Shown here: positions 30,467-32,414 of the stretch, one piece after another
Position numbering within the stretch: the first letter of the stretch is position 1
Layout: each line of letters begins with the position of its first letter
From: JBNKDD01 sp050288085
Lineage (GTDB): Bacteria > Chloroflexota > Anaerolineae > Aggregatilineales > UBA3940
NCBI GenBank assembly: GCA_050288085.1
Contig: JBNKDD010000029.1
Span: forward strand, 1 to 32,414
Direction: 5' to 3'
Length of the DNA: 32,414 nt
The notes under the pieces: model-generated
What the model saw: the letters and a program-made list of their open reading frames with translations, nothing else
Told to the model about the DNA's origin: nothing
Database searches by the model: none
Position numbers and translations under genes: made by a program

Positions 30467-31281
30467 CAGGTTTTCTCAACCGGGACCTGGATTTCCGTTA
30501 TAAACGTGGAAGGATCGTCGTTCCCTCCCATCCCCTGTATATAAATCTCCCGAATTGGCCCGGTGACCTGGCAATCATTTTGCTCCAGCCATACCGTGAC
30601 CGTATTGTAAGCCCCACCAATTGATTCATAGCCGCCCTGATGGATCACAGCCGCCATCATATCAACCTTCGGCAGTTCGAATATCTTGACTTTATCACCA
30701 TCTGGTGGCGAACCATTGATTGGGATAATCGCTTCTACATCCACATCTTTTGTACGATAACCTTGATCATGGTAGATCGATGCCGCTGGGCCAACAGGCT
30801 GTATCCTGTTTTGGTCGAGATATTTAAATATCCGGTCAAGCAGCAGACCGACATGCCCATAGGTCGGAATTACCTCCCGTGCCGCCGCCACCTTTTGCGG
30901 TTCTACAGTTTTGACAACCACCTCGTAGACTGGCATTTCGCCCTCTTGCTCGATTTGTTGGAGTCGGGCCTCGACCCGCGCCAGCCGCATTTGCTCTGCT
31001 TCCAGCCGGTTTTGGATTTCAGCCTGCTTCATACGGAACATATCCCTGATCTGTTCTGGAAGGAGATCTTCATCAAGCAGCCGGGCGATGTCATCCAATG
31101 ACAGTCCCAGGTCTTTGAGTGCCAGAATCCGGTTAAGCCGGGGAAGTTGTTCCGCCGAGTAGTACCGATAACCCGTAAAACTATCCACCCTGGCCGGTTT
31201 TAATAGTTTGATTTCGTCATAGTAATGGAGCGTTTTGATCGAAACCTGGCTCAACCTGGAAAAATCGCCAATTCTGAACAT
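30466..31281 (-). CDS. MerR-family regulator with GyrI-like ligand domain (BmrR/BltR type)
   Basis: The 271-residue protein has the MerR winged helix at 1-70 (FRIGDFSRLSQVSIKTLHYYDEIKLLKP, then GYRYYSAEQLPRLNRILALKDLG), a dimer coiled coil at about 75-115 (MKQAEIQNRLEAEQMRLARV), and a C-terminal GyrI-like domain of about 150 residues, which in BmrR binds cationic or hydrophobic drugs. The end (FITEIQVPV) is typical of that domain. Family members bend promoter DNA with a long spacer to activate efflux genes. The convergent ABC exporter is a plausible target by position, but its own -10 spacing looks ordinary and no MerR operator was found there. GGGGGAG lies 8 bases before the ATG. Confidence 0.9.
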   Translation of the reverse strand: MFRIGDFSRLSQVSIKTLHYYDEIKLLKPARVDSFTGYRYYSAEQLPRLNRILALKDLGLSLDDIARLLDEDLLPEQIRDMFRMKQAEIQNRLEAEQMRLARVEARLQQIEQEGEMPVYEVVVKTVEPQKVAAAREVIPTYGHVGLLLDRIFKYLDQNRIQPVGPAASIYHDQGYRTKDVDVEAIIPINGSPPDGDKVKIFELPKVDMMAAVIHQGGYESIGGAYNTVTVWLEQNDCQVTGPIREIYIQGMGGNDDPSTFITEIQVPVEKT

Positions 31282-31351
31282 AACTTTTTCTCCCCCAATC
31301 CAGGGCCATATCGCCCAAAATGAATTACTACTTCTACAGTTTTTTGCTCTA

Positions 31352-31360
31352 TGTTACAAT
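31352..31360 (+). promoter_or_regulatory. Extended -10 box upstream of the glycosyltransferase
   Basis: TG-T-TACAAT (31352-31360) matches the extended -10 pattern with one change. It would give a leader of about 75 bases before ATG 31443. No -35 is evident. Confidence 0.4.
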
Positions 31361-31442
31361 CTGAGCCGAATTACGAATGAATATCATCAGATGCCGTTAG
31401 AAAAAGACATAAGGTTAGCATAACAACTTATGACAGTACCTC

Positions 31443-32414
31443 ATGATCAGTCAATCTAACAAAACAATAAAACGGCCAGAGCCTAACGCCACCGAGAAAT
31501 TTCTCGCACAGGGACTGCGGCCCGGTGATGAGTTTCAGGTCCAGCCGATTGACAGGGCCTTAATCTTTGAGCCAGTCAAGCGAGTCGCGATCTTCGCTGA
31601 AGCTTTTCTCCCCAAAATAGACGGCGTTTCCAAAACTGCTGTATTGGTCACCCGGCATCTACAACAAAGCGGGCGTGAGGTGATCATCTTCACCCCGGAC
31701 AACAATGGTAACACCCCTGAACAATTAGGTCCCAGCCAGGTGATTAGTGTCCCCTCAGTAGAGATGCCTTTTGCGCCTGAGACCAAGGTGGGTTTCCCAA
31801 GCCCGATTGTGAACATCCATCTAGATGAGTTCAAGCCCGATCTGATCCACCTGTTCAGCCCGGCGGTATTGAGCATGGCCGGTATCTGGTATGCTCAAAC
31901 CCATGAACTACCCATCGTAGCAAACTACCAGACCGATCTCCCCGGCTACACCACCCAATATGGCCTGAACCTGTTGTATCAACCGGTGAGGACTGCCTTA
32001 CGCGCTATCCACAACGCCTCACATTTGACGCTTGCACCAGCCCACACCATTATCCGGCAACTTCGAGAGTGGGGATTTGAGCGCCTGCGGCTGTGGGGGC
32101 GCGGGGTTGACACCGAACGCTTCTCCCCCACCAGGCGATCTGATGAGATGCGCAAGCAGTTGTTGGCCGGTCGCCCAGACGACAGTCTGTTGGTTCTCTA
32201 CGTGGGACGACTGGCGGCGGAAAAGCGCATTGACTTACTGACAAAGGTGGCAAAACTTGAGGGCGTTGCTTTAACCATCGTTGGTGATGGAGAAGCTCGT
32301 TCGGACCTGGAAATGTTATTTGGTGAGCGAGCATACTTCACCGGCTACCTGTTTGGTGAGGAGTTAGCCCAGGCTTATGCCAGCGCCGATTTATTTACCT
32401 TCACAGGCACCAAC
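31443..32414 (+). CDS. GT4-family glycosyltransferase, C-terminus cut by window edge
   Basis: The frame runs open from ATG 31443 through the last base (324 codons). The N-terminal Rossmann half has VAIFAEAFLPKIDGVSKTAVL with the acceptor-side glycine loop, then TRHLQQSGREVIIFTP, DLIHLFSPAVLSMAG and VANYQTDLPGYT. The second half starts with LWGRGVDTERFSP and LLVLYVGRLAAEKRIDLL, the sugar-nucleotide domain. It stops at ADLFTFTGTN, just before the E-x7-E motif expected there. The FLPKIDGVSKT start resembles plant-type SQD2 sulfoquinovosyl and actinobacterial mannosyl transferases (MgtA/PimB-like), suggesting synthesis of a glycolipid. No good ribosome site precedes the ATG; an out-of-frame ATG lies 13 bases upstream. 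Confidence 0.85.
   Translation, partial: MISQSNKTIKRPEPNATEKFLAQGLRPGDEFQVQPIDRALIFEPVKRVAIFAEAFLPKIDGVSKTAVLVTRHLQQSGREVIIFTPDNNGNTPEQLGPSQVISVPSVEMPFAPETKVGFPSPIVNIHLDEFKPDLIHLFSPAVLSMAGIWYAQTHELPIVANYQTDLPGYTTQYGLNLLYQPVRTALRAIHNASHLTLAPAHTIIRQLREWGFERLRLWGRGVDTERFSPTRRSDEMRKQLLAGRPDDSLLVLYVGRLAAEKRIDLLTKVAKLEGVALTIVGDGEARSDLEMLFGERAYFTGYLFGEELAQAYASADLFTFTGTN

Overview
The window looks like ordinary bacterial chromosome, most likely from a Chloroflexota (Anaerolineae-like) organism. This is inferred from protein style, not from a marker gene. Pointers are several lipoproteins with a Cys lipobox followed by long Pro/Thr linkers, fused two-domain ECF ATPases, a DUF2723-type membrane glycosyltransferase and moderate GC. 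I saw no insertion sequence, phage gene or CRISPR array. Both edges cut a gene: an EthD-like protein on the left and a GT4 glycosyltransferase on the right.

Layout. 1-2410 (minus): a small unknown protein, uvrC and an EthD-like protein, nearly touching, so probably one transcript. 2499-5133 (plus): a zinc metallopeptidase lipoprotein and an unknown protein. 5170-7379 (plus): a promoter, SAM-I riboswitch and terminator controlling a cystathionine gamma-synthase family gene, then a methyltransferase. 7392-10652 (minus): methyltransferase, lipoprotein and SGNH hydrolase. 10792-12426 (plus): a DUF2723 membrane glycosyltransferase, convergent with an MFS transporter. 13732-14121 (plus): an OsmC-like protein.

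14217-19376 (minus) is the most interesting block. In transcription order it holds a MocR-type (GntR plus aminotransferase) regulator, a pyridoxamine-phosphate-oxidase-like flavoprotein, an ECF S component, a fused double ECF ATPase and EcfT, with overlapping or very short junctions. Upstream of the regulator are three tandem 10-bp boxes (WTGGWCYTAT) overlapping a TATAAT box. I read this as a self-regulated cassette for uptake and handling of vitamin B6 or a similar vitamin. The fused ATPase appears asymmetric: one composite ATP site is canonical and the other has lost its signature motif and switch histidine.

19510-20892 (minus): tRNA-Thr(CGT) with its own promoter and terminator, then udk and a VTT/DedA-type membrane protein. 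21139-24324: an alpha/beta hydrolase (plus) convergent with a beta-propeller lipoprotein (minus). 24325-25128 is an 804-bp stretch without a convincing gene, but with a strong promoter, a LexA/DinR-like palindrome and three hairpins. 25129-30407 (plus): murJ, an ECF sigma factor with its anti-sigma factor, and a two-gene ABC exporter. 30466-31281 (minus): a BmrR-like MerR regulator convergent with that exporter. 31443 to the end (plus): the glycosyltransferase.

A recurring feature is a -10 box ending exactly 7 bases before an ATG that lacks a Shine-Dalgarno sequence (murJ, the ABC ATPase, the SGNH hydrolase). This suggests leaderless transcripts.
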